From: Atopobium sp. oral taxon 416
GTDB lineage: Bacteria > Actinomycetota > Coriobacteriia > Coriobacteriales > Atopobiaceae
DNA: 64,000 bases
Assembly: GCF_018128285.1 (NCBI RefSeq)
Contig: NZ_CP072380.1
Location: 186,001-250,000, forward strand
Direction of reading: 5' to 3'
A program made the position numbers and the translations under genes. How positions within the stretch are numbered: the stretch's first letter is position 1; each line of letters opens with the position of its first letter. Of this stretch, positions 17,746-27,059 are shown in pieces. The notes beneath the pieces were generated by a model. That model searched no databases. It was not told where the DNA came from and saw nothing but the letters and a program-made list of their open reading frames with translations.

Positions 17746-18717
17746 GTGAGTTATACGATTATAGGAACAGGCTCCGCACTTCCCCAACGCGTCGTATCAA
17801 ACGATGAGCTTTCCACCTTCTTGGATACCTCCGATGAATGGATCCGCACGCGCACCGGTATTGTCACGCGACACGTAGCGGCCACCGAGACCCTCGATGA
17901 GCTCGCGGAGGCGGCGTGCAAGCGCGCTTTGGAATCTGTCGGGGTCACGATCGACACAATCGACCTGATCGTGTGCTCAACTACCTCTGCCGACCATCTG
18001 ATGCCGGCGGAGGCTTGCGCAATCGCCGAGCGCTTAGGCGCCCACGGCCCCGCCTTCGATGTCAGTGCAGCCTGCTCAGGCTTTGTATATGCGCTCGATG
18101 TCGCCGACGGTTACTTTGCGCGGGGACGTGCCAAGCGTGCGTTGATCGTCTCTGCGGAGAAGATGACGCGGATCATGGACTGGACCGACCGCTCCACCTG
18201 CGTACTTTTCGGAGACGGTGCGGGCGCCGTTGTCGCGCAGGCACAAGGGGAAAGCCCCCTGTGGACACGTCTCACGTGTGATCCCAATGTCGCCGCCCTG
18301 GAGGTTCCGGGTGTGGCAGGCAACTGCCCTTTTGATCAGGGCCGTGTGGATGCCCGACCCAGCGTGCTCTCTATGAAGGGGCCCTCCGTCTTCCATTTTG
18401 CGGTCAGCCACGTGGCGCGTGAGCTTCAGTGCATGGAACAGGAAACTGGCATCCCTTTAGATCAGATCGACCACTTTATTTTCCATCAGGCCAATGAGCG
18501 GATTCTCGACGCAATCGCAAAGAAGCTCTCCATCCCCAATGAGAAGATTGCCCATACGATTGCCGAAACCGGGAACATCTCAAGCGCCTGTATTCCGTAT
18601 GCACTTGATCAACTCAATCGAGCCGGAAAGCTCAAGACAGGGGAGCTTATCGTGCTCGTCGGTTTCGGGGCCGGGCTCGATATCGGTTCGACACTTATCC
18701 GCTGGAAGACAAGCTAG
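17746..18717 (+). CDS. fabH: 3-oxoacyl-ACP synthase III
   Basis: Beta-ketoacyl-ACP synthase III of 323 residues that starts fatty acid synthesis by condensing an acyl-CoA primer with malonyl-ACP. The triad is visible: Cys in SAACSGF near 112, His in FHQAN near 247, and Asn in TGNISSA near 277. The start codon is GTG, 1 bp after the fabT stop, so translation is probably coupled. Length is typical of the family. Confidence 0.96.
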   Translation: MSYTIIGTGSALPQRVVSNDELSTFLDTSDEWIRTRTGIVTRHVAATETLDELAEAACKRALESVGVTIDTIDLIVCSTTSADHLMPAEACAIAERLGAHGPAFDVSAACSGFVYALDVADGYFARGRAKRALIVSAEKMTRIMDWTDRSTCVLFGDGAGAVVAQAQGESPLWTRLTCDPNVAALEVPGVAGNCPFDQGRVDARPSVLSMKGPSVFHFAVSHVARELQCMEQETGIPLDQIDHFIFHQANERILDAIAKKLSIPNEKIAHTIAETGNISSACIPYALDQLNRAGKLKTGELIVLVGFGAGLDIGSTLIRWKTS

Positions 18718-18792
18718 AGGCCTCCGGTGTCAAGTGATAGTAGGTAAATCGCGCCCAGGAAGGGTAGGGCGCCGTCTAAAGGAGAACAAACC

Positions 18793-19041
18793 ATGGCAGA
18801 AGAATCAACATTCGATCGCATCGTCAGCATCCTGAAGGATCAGGAGGGCCTCGACAACGTCGACCTTAAGCCGGACACCAAGCTCTCTGAGGTTGGCCTG
18901 GACTCCATGTCAACCGTTGAGGCAGTTATGGCGTGCGAGGACGAGTTCGGCATCGAGATCGACCCTGAGGCTAATCCTCAGACCGTTCAGGAGTTCGTCG
19001 ACCTCGTAGACGAGCAGCTGAAGGACAAGGACAAGGACTAA
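18793..19041 (+). CDS. acpP: Acyl carrier protein
   Basis: Acidic carrier of 82 residues holding growing acyl chains on 4'-phosphopantetheine. The attachment serine is in GLDSMS near residue 38, the conserved DSM/DSL signature. The C-terminal tail is lysine/aspartate rich. AAAGGAG lies about 8 bp before the ATG. It sits in the fab operon between fabH and fabK. Confidence 0.96.
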   Translation: MAEESTFDRIVSILKDQEGLDNVDLKPDTKLSEVGLDSMSTVEAVMACEDEFGIEIDPEANPQTVQEFVDLVDEQLKDKDKD

Positions 19042-19086
19042 GCCTCAGTAGTTTTAGGACGGGAAAAGCTTAAGGATTGCGCGACT

Positions 19087-20031
19087 ATGATCAAAACTCC
19101 TCTGTGTGACCTTCTAGGGATAGAAAAACCCATTTTTCAAGGCGGAATGGCATGGATCGCTGACGCGGGGCTTGCCAGCGCGGTATCGAATGCGGGTGGC
19201 CTCGGCATTATCTCCGCAATGAACGCGAATGCGGACTGGCTGCGAGGACAAATCTGTGAGTGCAAGCGGCAGACCGACAAGCCGTTCGGCGTCAACATTA
19301 TGCTTCAGAGCCCGTTTGCCGATGGGGTGGCGAAGGTCGTCGTCGAGGAGAAGGTTCCAGTGGTCGTCACCGGAGCCGGCAATCCGGCAAAGTACATGAA
19401 GGATTGGGAGGCCGCGGATATCAAGGTGATCCCGGTTGTCTCCTCCGTCGCACTTGCGCGGCTCCTGCAGCGGGTAGGGGCCTGCGCGGTTGTGGCGGAA
19501 GGTGGCGAGTCCGGCGGTCACATCGGCGATGTCTCGACGATAGTGCTGGTGCCGCAGGTCGTTGACGCCCTGAAGATTCCGGTCATCGCCGCTGGCGGTA
19601 TCGCGGATGGCAGACAGGTTGCCGCCGCCTTGATGCTCGGCGCCGTAGGCGTCCAGGTCGGCACACGCTTCCTCGTCGCCAAAGAGTGTAGTGTCTCTAA
19701 GGAGTACAAGAAACGTATCCTCAAGGCCAACGACCTCTCGACGATCGTCACGGGCCGCTCAATGAACGGCGCGGTCCGCTGTCTCAAGACCCCGTTCTCC
19801 CAGCGCTTCCTGAAGGCAGAGAGAGAGGGCGCGAAGCCGGAAGAGCTAGCCCGGATGGGCGCAGGATCTCTGCGCAAAGCCGCGGTGGACGGCAACTACC
19901 AGGACGGCAGCTTCATGGCAGGTGAGGTTGCGGGCATGGTGAAGAAGGAGCAGACCGCACAGGAGATCGTCGATGATCTGATGAACGGCGCTGAAGCCTG
20001 CCTGAAGGGGGCTTCCAGATGGCTCGCATAG
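19087..20031 (+). CDS. fabK: Enoyl-ACP reductase II (FMN-dependent)
   Basis: FMN-dependent NAD(P)H enoyl-ACP reductase of 314 residues in the nitronate monooxygenase-like TIM-barrel family, catalysing the last step of each elongation cycle. Evidence includes PIFQGGMAWIAD at the N-terminus, AGNPAKYM, the phosphate-binding AEGGESGGHIG near 138, and PVIAAGGIADGRQVAAAL near 165. No FabI or FabL appears in this operon, so FabK is the likely reductase here. It overlaps fabD by 13 bp, indicating translational coupling. Confidence 0.95.
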   Translation: MIKTPLCDLLGIEKPIFQGGMAWIADAGLASAVSNAGGLGIISAMNANADWLRGQICECKRQTDKPFGVNIMLQSPFADGVAKVVVEEKVPVVVTGAGNPAKYMKDWEAADIKVIPVVSSVALARLLQRVGACAVVAEGGESGGHIGDVSTIVLVPQVVDALKIPVIAAGGIADGRQVAAALMLGAVGVQVGTRFLVAKECSVSKEYKKRILKANDLSTIVTGRSMNGAVRCLKTPFSQRFLKAEREGAKPEELARMGAGSLRKAAVDGNYQDGSFMAGEVAGMVKKEQTAQEIVDDLMNGAEACLKGASRWLA

Positions 20032-20951
20032 CATTTCTGTTTGCGGGGCAGGGATCCCAGAAGCCGGGCATGGGCAAAGCGCTCTATGACTCGAGCACGG
20101 CGGCGCATGACTTGTTTGACAAGGTAGAGGCAGTGCGCCCCGGTACGATCCACCAGTGTTTCGAGGGGACGGCCGAAGAGCTCAAGCAGACGATCAACAC
20201 GCAGCCCTGCGTCTTCACGACCGATCTTGCCTGCGCCTATGCGGTGCAGGAGAGAGGGATTGTCCCTGAGACCGTCGCAGGACACTCCCTAGGTGAGATC
20301 GCTGCGGATACTTTCTCCGGCATCTTCACGCTTGAGGAGGGCGTCTCCTTTGTTATGGAGCGCGCCCGCCTGATGCAGCAGTGCTCAGAGGAGCATCCCG
20401 GTGCGATGCGCGCGGTGCTTAAGCTCAATGCTCAGCAGGTCGAGGAGCTTGCCCGTGAGGCAGGCGATGAGGCGTGGCCGGTCAACTACAACAGCCCCCA
20501 GCAGACTGTTGTAGCGGGGTCAGCTGAGGCCTGCAAGAAGCTCGATCAGCTCGTGAAGGAAACCGGGGGCAGAAGCCTTCCGCTGAAGGTCTCCGGTGCT
20601 TTCCACAGCCCCTATATGAGTGAGGCAACGGCCGGGCTCAAGGCATACCTGAAAGACCATGCCCCGCACAGCCCCAAGATCGAGACCTACGCCAACTACA
20701 CCGGCGAGAGCTATGACACCGATCCTGAGGTTATCGCTCACACCGTGGCCAACCAGGTCTCCCACCCCGTGAAGTGGACCGGTGAGCTCCATGCGATCCG
20801 TGACGCCGGCATCGATACCTTTATCGAGGTCGGTCCGGGGCACACCTTAACGGGACTCGTAAAGCGGACACTCAAGGATGTCGCGACTTACAACGTGGAG
20901 ACTGTGGAGCAACTGGATCAGGTTGTGGCAGCGCTGAGGGGGGACGAATAG
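20019..20951 (+). CDS. fabD: Malonyl-CoA:ACP transacylase
   Basis: Acyltransferase of 310 residues that loads malonyl groups onto ACP. It shows FLFAGQGSQKPGMG at the N-terminus, the active-site GHSLGE near residue 88, and the catalytic His in GAFHSPYM near 193. It overlaps fabK at its 5' end by 13 bp and shares one base with the GTG start of fabG. Typical family length. Confidence 0.96.
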   Translation: MARIAFLFAGQGSQKPGMGKALYDSSTAAHDLFDKVEAVRPGTIHQCFEGTAEELKQTINTQPCVFTTDLACAYAVQERGIVPETVAGHSLGEIAADTFSGIFTLEEGVSFVMERARLMQQCSEEHPGAMRAVLKLNAQQVEELAREAGDEAWPVNYNSPQQTVVAGSAEACKKLDQLVKETGGRSLPLKVSGAFHSPYMSEATAGLKAYLKDHAPHSPKIETYANYTGESYDTDPEVIAHTVANQVSHPVKWTGELHAIRDAGIDTFIEVGPGHTLTGLVKRTLKDVATYNVETVEQLDQVVAALRGDE

Positions 20952-21724
20952 TGGCAGATCAGGCAACAGGGACCCTTGAGCGGGACGCCTCAAGACGTGT
21001 TGCGCTCGTGACCGGTGGCTCCCGCGGTATCGGCAGAGCCTGTGCGCGCTCACTTGCCCGTGAGGGTTTTGATATCGCAATCATCTATGCCGGCAATAGA
21101 GAAGCTGCGGCAGACTGTGTGCAGGAACTTAGCAAGCTCGGCGCTACCGCGAAGGCCTATCAGTGTGATGTCGCGAATTCCGCTCAGGTCAACGACACCG
21201 TCAAAGCAATCATCGCAGATTTCGGTCCGGTCTGGGCCCTCGTTAACGATGCAGGTATCAACCGTGATGGCCTCTTGGCACGCATGAAGGACGAGGACTT
21301 TGACGCGGTTATCGACGTGAACCTCAAAGGTGCCTTCAATATGATCCGAGCGCTGAGTAGGAACTTTGTCCGCCTGCGCGGTGGCCGCATCATCTCGATC
21401 AGCTCCGTAGTCGGACTCTCCGGCAATGCCGGCCAGGCTAATTATGCCGCTTCAAAAGCCGGTTTGATCGGCTTGACCAAAGCGGTGGCCAAAGAGTTGG
21501 GCCACCGCGGTGTGACGGTCAATACGGTCGCTCCGGGCTTCATTAAGACGGATATGACGGACAAGCTGCCCGAGAAGACCGTCAAAGCGTACCAGGCTCA
21601 GATTCCCATGAATAGACTGGGAAGCGTCGACGAGGTGGGAGACGTTGTGGCGTTCCTCGTATCGGATGCCGCCAGCTATATCACCGGCGAAGTCATCCGC
21701 GTAGACGGTGGACTGAGCATGTAG
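20951..21724 (+). CDS. fabG: 3-oxoacyl-ACP reductase
   Basis: Short-chain dehydrogenase of 257 residues reducing beta-ketoacyl-ACP with NADPH. The cofactor loop TGGSRGIG, the VNDAG variant of NNAG, the catalytic serine in ISSVVG, and YAASKAG (Tyr-x-x-x-Lys) are all present. The GTG start overlaps the fabD stop by one base. The first about 17 residues before VALVTGG are a longer lead than in E. coli FabG. Confidence 0.96.
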   Translation: MADQATGTLERDASRRVALVTGGSRGIGRACARSLAREGFDIAIIYAGNREAAADCVQELSKLGATAKAYQCDVANSAQVNDTVKAIIADFGPVWALVNDAGINRDGLLARMKDEDFDAVIDVNLKGAFNMIRALSRNFVRLRGGRIISISSVVGLSGNAGQANYAASKAGLIGLTKAVAKELGHRGVTVNTVAPGFIKTDMTDKLPEKTVKAYQAQIPMNRLGSVDEVGDVVAFLVSDAASYITGEVIRVDGGLSM

Positions 21725-21776
21725 CAGCACTCGTGCAAACAGCCAAACTATTCAGGTTTTGGAGGGGATATACAGG

Positions 21777-23024
21777 ATGAAGCGCAGGGTAGTCATCACC
21801 GGTATGGGGGCAATCACCCCTGTAGGTCTTACGGCTCCCGAAACATGGAAGTCGCTGGTGGCAGGAAAGGTCGGTATCGGCGAGATCAAATCGTTTGACA
21901 CGACTGATTTCCGCGTAAAGGTCGCGGCAGAAGTCAAAGGATTTGATCCGGTTGCCGCACTGGGCCGTGTGGAAGCAAACCACAACGATCGCAATGTACA
22001 GTTCGCGATGGTCGCCTCTGATGAGGCAATGAAGGATTCTGGACTCTCAGCGCCGGGCGCGATCGAGCCTGAACGCTTGGGCGTCTATGTAGGCTCCGGT
22101 GTCGGCGGCATTGGCACGACCGAGCAGCAGATGAAGCGCTTGATTGAGGATGGCCCCCGCAAGATTTCCCCGTTCTTTGTGTCGATGATGATCGCGAACA
22201 TGGCAGCCGGCCAGGTTTCCATCCGCCACAAGGCAAAGGGCCCGACGCTTCCGGTCGTTACGGCCTGTGCAACGAGCACCAATGCGATCGGTGAAGCTTT
22301 CCGCGCAATCGGGGGCGGCTATGCTGACGCAATCCTCGCGGGTGGCACGGAAGCCGCTGTTGTTCCGGTGTCAATCGCGGGCTTCACGAATTGCCGTGCG
22401 CTCACGACCAACCCGGATCCGACTACGGCCTGCCGTCCGTTCGATAAGAACCGCAACGGGTTTGTTATGGGCGAAGGCGCCTGCATTCTGGTCCTTGAGG
22501 AACTCGAGCACGCTCGCAAGCGCGGCGCGCACATCGTGGCGGAGATCGCCGGCTACGGAAATACCGCAGATGCGTATCACATCACAAGCCCCGATCCGGA
22601 TGCCGCCGGTATCACCCGCGCGATCAAACTCGCGGTTGAAGAAGCTGGCTTGGATCCGAAAGAGGGCCTCTACATCAATGCCCACGGCACTTCGACGAAG
22701 CTCAACGATTCCTCTGAGACCAAGGGCATCAAACAGGCACTTGGGGATGAGGCAGCGCATGCGGCACACGTTTCCTCGACTAAGTCGATGACCGGCCACA
22801 TGCTCGGCGCCACCGGTGCGCTGGAGGCTATGGCTTGCGCCTGCGCGCTGAGGGACAGTGTGATCCCGCCGACCATGGGCCTCAAAGATTCTGATCCAGC
22901 ATGCGATCTTGACTATACGCCAGGACAGTCAGTGAGCTTCGACGGACGCTGGGCGCTCTCCAATACCCTTGGATTCGGCGGCCACAATGCAGTCATAGCG
23001 CTGAAACGCTACGAGGAGGATTAA
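21777..23024 (+). CDS. fabF: 3-oxoacyl-ACP synthase II
   Basis: Condensing enzyme of 415 residues elongating acyl-ACP with malonyl-ACP. The Cys-His-His triad is in VTACATSTNAIG, NAHGTST and KSMTGHMLGA. I start it at 21777 (MKRRVVITGMGAITPVG) with GGAGG 11 bp upstream; an earlier in-frame TTG lies within the ribosome site and is not credible. It follows fabG after a 52 bp gap without a terminator. Confidence 0.96.
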   Translation: MKRRVVITGMGAITPVGLTAPETWKSLVAGKVGIGEIKSFDTTDFRVKVAAEVKGFDPVAALGRVEANHNDRNVQFAMVASDEAMKDSGLSAPGAIEPERLGVYVGSGVGGIGTTEQQMKRLIEDGPRKISPFFVSMMIANMAAGQVSIRHKAKGPTLPVVTACATSTNAIGEAFRAIGGGYADAILAGGTEAAVVPVSIAGFTNCRALTTNPDPTTACRPFDKNRNGFVMGEGACILVLEELEHARKRGAHIVAEIAGYGNTADAYHITSPDPDAAGITRAIKLAVEEAGLDPKEGLYINAHGTSTKLNDSSETKGIKQALGDEAAHAAHVSSTKSMTGHMLGATGALEAMACACALRDSVIPPTMGLKDSDPACDLDYTPGQSVSFDGRWALSNTLGFGGHNAVIALKRYEED

Positions 23025-23027
23025 TAG

Positions 23028-23546
23028 ATGGATACCTCAATCGATAGACTCGATAAGATTGCGGCTATGATGCAACAGCGTGGCGTTGCGCGTGTCCGCA
23101 TCGAAGAAGGGGATGCCTCCATCGAGTTGGAGGGACCCGGAGCATTTCCCGCTCCCGTAGCGCCTGCTGTACCTGTATCGACACAGCCTGTTGCTGCTGC
23201 AACGCCGGCAGGCGCTGCTCCGCAGGCTGCAACTGCAGCTCCGGCTGCCCCTGCGACCTCTGATGCGTCTCCGGACACGGGAGACGGCGAAGCGCCGCTT
23301 GATATGACCAAGGTTATCTCGGTGAAAGCCCCGATGGTCGGCATTTTCTATGCTGCACCCTCTCCGGGAGCTAAGCCCTTTGTACAGGTAGGCGACAAGG
23401 TCAAAAAGGGCGACGTCCTCTGCGTTATCGAAGCGATGAAAGAGATGAAGGAAGTCACCGCTCAAGCAGACGGCGAAGTCGTCGATATCTGCGTCTCAGA
23501 CGGCGAGCTCGTTGAGTACGGTGCCGTTCTGATGAAGCTGTACTAG
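23028..23546 (+). CDS. accB: Biotin carboxyl carrier protein of acetyl-CoA carboxylase
   Basis: BCCP of 172 residues carrying the biotin of acetyl-CoA carboxylase. An N-terminal helical region (1-38) is followed by a long Ala/Pro linker (40-80) and the biotinyl domain from about 95. The biotin lysine is Lys138 in IEAMKEMKEV. The usual motif is AMKM or AMKL; here the residue after the lysine is glutamate, an uncommon variant. The gene lies 3 bp after fabF. BirA at 16139 is the cognate ligase. Confidence 0.95.
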   Translation: MDTSIDRLDKIAAMMQQRGVARVRIEEGDASIELEGPGAFPAPVAPAVPVSTQPVAAATPAGAAPQAATAAPAAPATSDASPDTGDGEAPLDMTKVISVKAPMVGIFYAAPSPGAKPFVQVGDKVKKGDVLCVIEAMKEMKEVTAQADGEVVDICVSDGELVEYGAVLMKLY

Positions 23547-23561
23547 GGGGGAATGGTCGCG

Positions 23562-23990
23562 ATGAACAAAAAGGAGCTTGAGACAATCCTCCCCCACCGT
23601 CCACCGATGCTTTTGCTCGATGATGCGACGGTCGAAGGGGATCACGCAATCGGTCATGTCACGATCACCGGTGAAGAGTTCTTTGTCCAGGGACATTTTC
23701 CGGGCAACCCGATTGTCCCCGGCGTCATCCAGTGCGAGATGCTCGCGCAGAACTGCTGCGTCCTACTTGCGGATGACCCCCACGCACACGATTCGATCCC
23801 GATGTATGCCGGGCTAGATACGGTGAGATTTAAGCACCCGATCCGTCCCGGTGACACGGTGACGCTCGACTGCACCCTGACCCGTTCCCACGGGATCTTC
23901 CATTTTGCCCATGGGGAAGCGCGCGTGGGTGACAACGTGTGCTGCACCGCTGATATGTCTTTTGCCTTGGTACCGAAGAAACAGGTCTAA
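23562..23990 (+). CDS. fabZ: 3-hydroxyacyl-ACP dehydratase
   Basis: Hot-dog fold dehydratase of 142 residues removing water from beta-hydroxyacyl-ACP. LPHRPPMLLLDD lies near the N-terminus and the active-site His is in GHFPGNPIVPGV near 46. I choose the ATG at 23562 over the one at 23553 because the G-rich ribosome site overlaps the first ATG and is correctly spaced for the second. No FabA/FabM/FabN is present nearby, so how unsaturated chains are made is not shown here. Confidence 0.95.
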   Translation: MNKKELETILPHRPPMLLLDDATVEGDHAIGHVTITGEEFFVQGHFPGNPIVPGVIQCEMLAQNCCVLLADDPHAHDSIPMYAGLDTVRFKHPIRPGDTVTLDCTLTRSHGIFHFAHGEARVGDNVCCTADMSFALVPKKQV

Positions 23991-23995
23991 CGCTC

Positions 23996-25336
23996 ATGTT
24001 CCAGAAGATATTGATTGCTAATCGTGGTGAAGTCGCGGTCCGTATCATCAGAGCCTGCAAGGAGATGGGGGTCAAGACAGTCGCCGTCTACTCAACAGCG
24101 GACGCTGAGGCGCTCCATGTGGCCCTTGCGGATGAGGCGTACTGCATCGGCGGCCCGAGACCTCAGGACAGCTACCTCAATATGAATGCCCTGATCACTG
24201 TTGCCCTTGAGGCGGGTGCCTCTGCGATCCATCCGGGCTACGGATTCCTCTCAGAGAACGCAGAGTTTGCCCGCGAATGCCAAGAGCACGGGCTGGTCTT
24301 CATCGGCCCGAGCCCTGAGGTGATGGAACTCATGGGCGACAAGGATGAGGCCCGCAAGACCGCAAAGAAGGTTGGCGTGCCGATTGTTCCAGGGTGTGAG
24401 CTGCTGAAGTCGCCTGAGGAAGCCGAACAGGAGGCGAAGCGCATCAGCTGTCCGGTTCTGATTAAAGCCCGCGCCGGCGGCGGTGGTCGCGGTATCCGTA
24501 AGGTTATGAAGCCCGAAGATGCCCCGGATGCCTTTGAGCAGGCGAGGGCGGAAGCCCAGTCTGCCTTCGGTGACGGTGAATGCTACATGGAGAAGTTCAT
24601 CTCTCCAGCGCACCACATTGAGGTACAGATCTTAGCCGACAACTATGGCAACGTCTTTTCGCTGGGCGAGCGCGAGTGCTCGGTGCAGCGCAGAAACCAG
24701 AAGCTCCTGGAAGAGAGCTCGAGCCCTTGCCCGGAGCTGACTCCAGAGATCCGTGAGCACATGTATGAGTGTGCGCGCAATCTGGCTAAGGAGACTGGCT
24801 ACTCCGGACTCGGCACCATCGAGTTCCTCTTCTCTGACAGCGGAGAGTTTTGGTTCATGGAGATGAACACGCGGCTGCAGGTTGAGCATCCGATCACGGA
24901 GTTTGTGACGGGTATCGATCTGGTGAAGTGGCAGATGAGAGTCGCCTCCGGCGTCAAGCTGGACACATGGAAGCAGGAAGATATCCACATCAGCGGCCAT
25001 GCGATTGAGTGCCGTATCAATGCGGAGACTGCAGACTTTATGCCTTCGTGCGGCGAAATCACGATGTTGCACGTCCCGAATGGCCCTTGGGTCCGCTTCG
25101 ATTCCGCTCTGTATGTCGGCTCTATCGTGCCACCCTACTACGATTCCCTGTTGGGGAAGCTCGTTGTCTACAGTCCCACCCGTGCCGAAGCCATCAGAAA
25201 GATGCGCTCTGCATTGGGTGAGCTCGTGATTGACGGCGTCGACTGCAACGCGGATCTGCAGCTCGATATCCTCTCGAATGAGGAGTTTTTGTCCGGGAAC
25301 TACCATACGAATCTGATGGAGCATCTCTATGCGTGA
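23996..25336 (+). CDS. accC: Biotin carboxylase subunit of acetyl-CoA carboxylase
   Basis: ATP-grasp enzyme of 446 residues carboxylating biotin on AccB. It starts ILIANRGEVAVRIIRAC, has the glycine-rich ATP loop KARAGGGGRGIR near 160, and the active-site region EMNTRLQVEH near 286. Its last 8 bases overlap the accD-accA fusion gene. Length is standard (E. coli 449). Confidence 0.97.
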   Translation: MFQKILIANRGEVAVRIIRACKEMGVKTVAVYSTADAEALHVALADEAYCIGGPRPQDSYLNMNALITVALEAGASAIHPGYGFLSENAEFARECQEHGLVFIGPSPEVMELMGDKDEARKTAKKVGVPIVPGCELLKSPEEAEQEAKRISCPVLIKARAGGGGRGIRKVMKPEDAPDAFEQARAEAQSAFGDGECYMEKFISPAHHIEVQILADNYGNVFSLGERECSVQRRNQKLLEESSSPCPELTPEIREHMYECARNLAKETGYSGLGTIEFLFSDSGEFWFMEMNTRLQVEHPITEFVTGIDLVKWQMRVASGVKLDTWKQEDIHISGHAIECRINAETADFMPSCGEITMLHVPNGPWVRFDSALYVGSIVPPYYDSLLGKLVVYSPTRAEAIRKMRSALGELVIDGVDCNADLQLDILSNEEFLSGNYHTNLMEHLYA

Positions 25337-27059
25337 GCGGCCAAATAGTACCAACGAACTGGAAGGTCCGATAACTGAGGTCCCGGTCGATATGCCTCAG
25401 CGCACCATGCTGGTGCGCTGCCCCCATTGCCGGCATGCGATCGACGCCCAGAAGCTCTCTGAGAACCTGGATGTGTGCCCCCGCTGCGGACAGCATATGC
25501 GTATCGGAGCGCGTCGGCGCATCGGGATCACAATCGACCAGGGAAGCCTCAAAGAGTGGGATGCGGATTTCACCACGGAGGATATCCTCCACTTCCCCGA
25601 TTATCCCGATAAGCTTAAAGCTGCCCGGGAGCGTTCCGGAGGGGAGCGCGAAGGCGTCGTCACTGGTGAGGCGACGATCGTCGGGGAGCGTTGTGCCCTC
25701 TTTGTTATGAACGGCGACTTTATGATGGGGTCGATGGGAGCGGTTGTCGGTGAGAAGATCACCCGCTGCTTTGAGCGCGCGACGAAGGAGAAGCTTCCGG
25801 TTGTCGGCTTCACCGTCTCCGGCGGTGCCCGCATGCAGGAAGGCCTGACCTCCCTCATGCAGATGGCAAAGGTCTCCGACGCAGTGCGTGAGCACAGCGA
25901 AGCCGGCCTGCTCTACATCGCGGTCTTGACCGATCCTACCTCCGGCGGCGTCACTGCAAGTTTCGCGATGGAAGCAGACATCACATTGGCAGAGCCCAAT
26001 GCCCTGGTGGCCTTTGCAGGACCGCGCATCGTCGAGCAGACCACGCACAAGCGCCTGCCGCAGGGGTTCCAGCGCTCTGAGTTTCAGTTGAAGCACGGCT
26101 TTGTCGATGCGATCATCGAACGCAAAGACCTTCCCCTGACCCTCGGTTATCTCCTGTACCTGCATGATGGAGAGGCCCTGGACTCCGACAAGGAGGCACC
26201 GAAGTGCTCGGCGGCCTTCCCGGATGAGCCACGTTGGCCGGCTCCGCGCCACCTGCAGGCACCGCTCAAAGAGGGCGCCTCTGCCTACGATAAGGTGAAG
26301 CGAGTCCGCGCCAATGACCGACCTTCGATCCCCACGATCGTGGAGCAGGTTTTCCAAGGCTTCTTTGAGCTGCACGGTGACCGTGAGTTCGGTGATGATC
26401 CGGCAATCGTCGGCGGCATCGGCCTTCTGGAGGGCAAACCGGTGGAGGTCATCTGCACTGACCGTGGGCGCGGTATCCGTGAGCGCCTCGAGCGCAACTA
26501 TGGATCCCCTGAGCCTGAGGGCTACCGTAAAGCGCTGCGGCTTATGAAGCAGGCGGAGAAGTTTCACCGTCCGGTCGTCTACCTGATCGATACTTCGGGC
26601 GCCTACCCCGGTATGGAGGCAGAGGAGCGCGGCCAAGGTGCCGCAATCGCGGATAACCTGGTCGCAATGGGCGGCCTTAAGACCCCTGAGCTCGCCGTCA
26701 TTATGGGCGAAGGCGGTTCCGGCGGTGCTTTGGGCCTCGCCGTGACGAACAAGGTTTTGATGCTTTCCGACGCGGTGTATTCGGTGGTCAGCCCTGAGGG
26801 TTGCTCCTCGATCCTGTGGAAGACCCCGAAGCGTGCGGATGAGGCGGCGGAAGCCTTGGGCATTACGGCAGACTTCCTGCAGCACATAGGCATCGTGGAT
26901 GGGGTGATCGACGCGACGGGGTTAGGCACTCCGGAGTTCGCCGATACCTTCAGAGCGCGCATTGAAAGAGAACTGAGCGATCTGGAATCAATGGATTCTG
27001 ATCAATTGATAGAGCAGCGTCACGATAAGTTTCGCGCTATCGGGAGGAACAGACAATAA
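25329..27059 (+). CDS. accDA: Acetyl-CoA carboxylase carboxyltransferase, fused beta and alpha subunits
   Basis: A 576-residue carboxyltransferase with both subunits in one chain. Residues 30-60 hold the AccD zinc ribbon (CPHC and CPRC), residues about 80-285 the beta domain (FTVSGGARMQEG, DPTSGGVTASFA), and residues about 300-576 the alpha domain (SGAYPGMEAEERGQGAAIA, MGEGGSGGALG, VSPEGCSSILWK). It transfers CO2 from carboxybiotin to acetyl-CoA to make malonyl-CoA. The fusion replaces separate accD and accA genes. It overlaps accC by 8 bp, and its stop overlaps the start of the next gene. Confidence 0.95.
   Translation: MRERPNSTNELEGPITEVPVDMPQRTMLVRCPHCRHAIDAQKLSENLDVCPRCGQHMRIGARRRIGITIDQGSLKEWDADFTTEDILHFPDYPDKLKAARERSGGEREGVVTGEATIVGERCALFVMNGDFMMGSMGAVVGEKITRCFERATKEKLPVVGFTVSGGARMQEGLTSLMQMAKVSDAVREHSEAGLLYIAVLTDPTSGGVTASFAMEADITLAEPNALVAFAGPRIVEQTTHKRLPQGFQRSEFQLKHGFVDAIIERKDLPLTLGYLLYLHDGEALDSDKEAPKCSAAFPDEPRWPAPRHLQAPLKEGASAYDKVKRVRANDRPSIPTIVEQVFQGFFELHGDREFGDDPAIVGGIGLLEGKPVEVICTDRGRGIRERLERNYGSPEPEGYRKALRLMKQAEKFHRPVVYLIDTSGAYPGMEAEERGQGAAIADNLVAMGGLKTPELAVIMGEGGSGGALGLAVTNKVLMLSDAVYSVVSPEGCSSILWKTPKRADEAAEALGITADFLQHIGIVDGVIDATGLGTPEFADTFRARIERELSDLESMDSDQLIEQRHDKFRAIGRNRQ

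Noticed and set aside
25194-26885. 563-codon open frame antisense to accC and accDA
   Set aside because: Long antisense frames are common in GC-rich genes; its translation is rich in His, Arg and Leu with no domain, and the sense genes are unambiguous.
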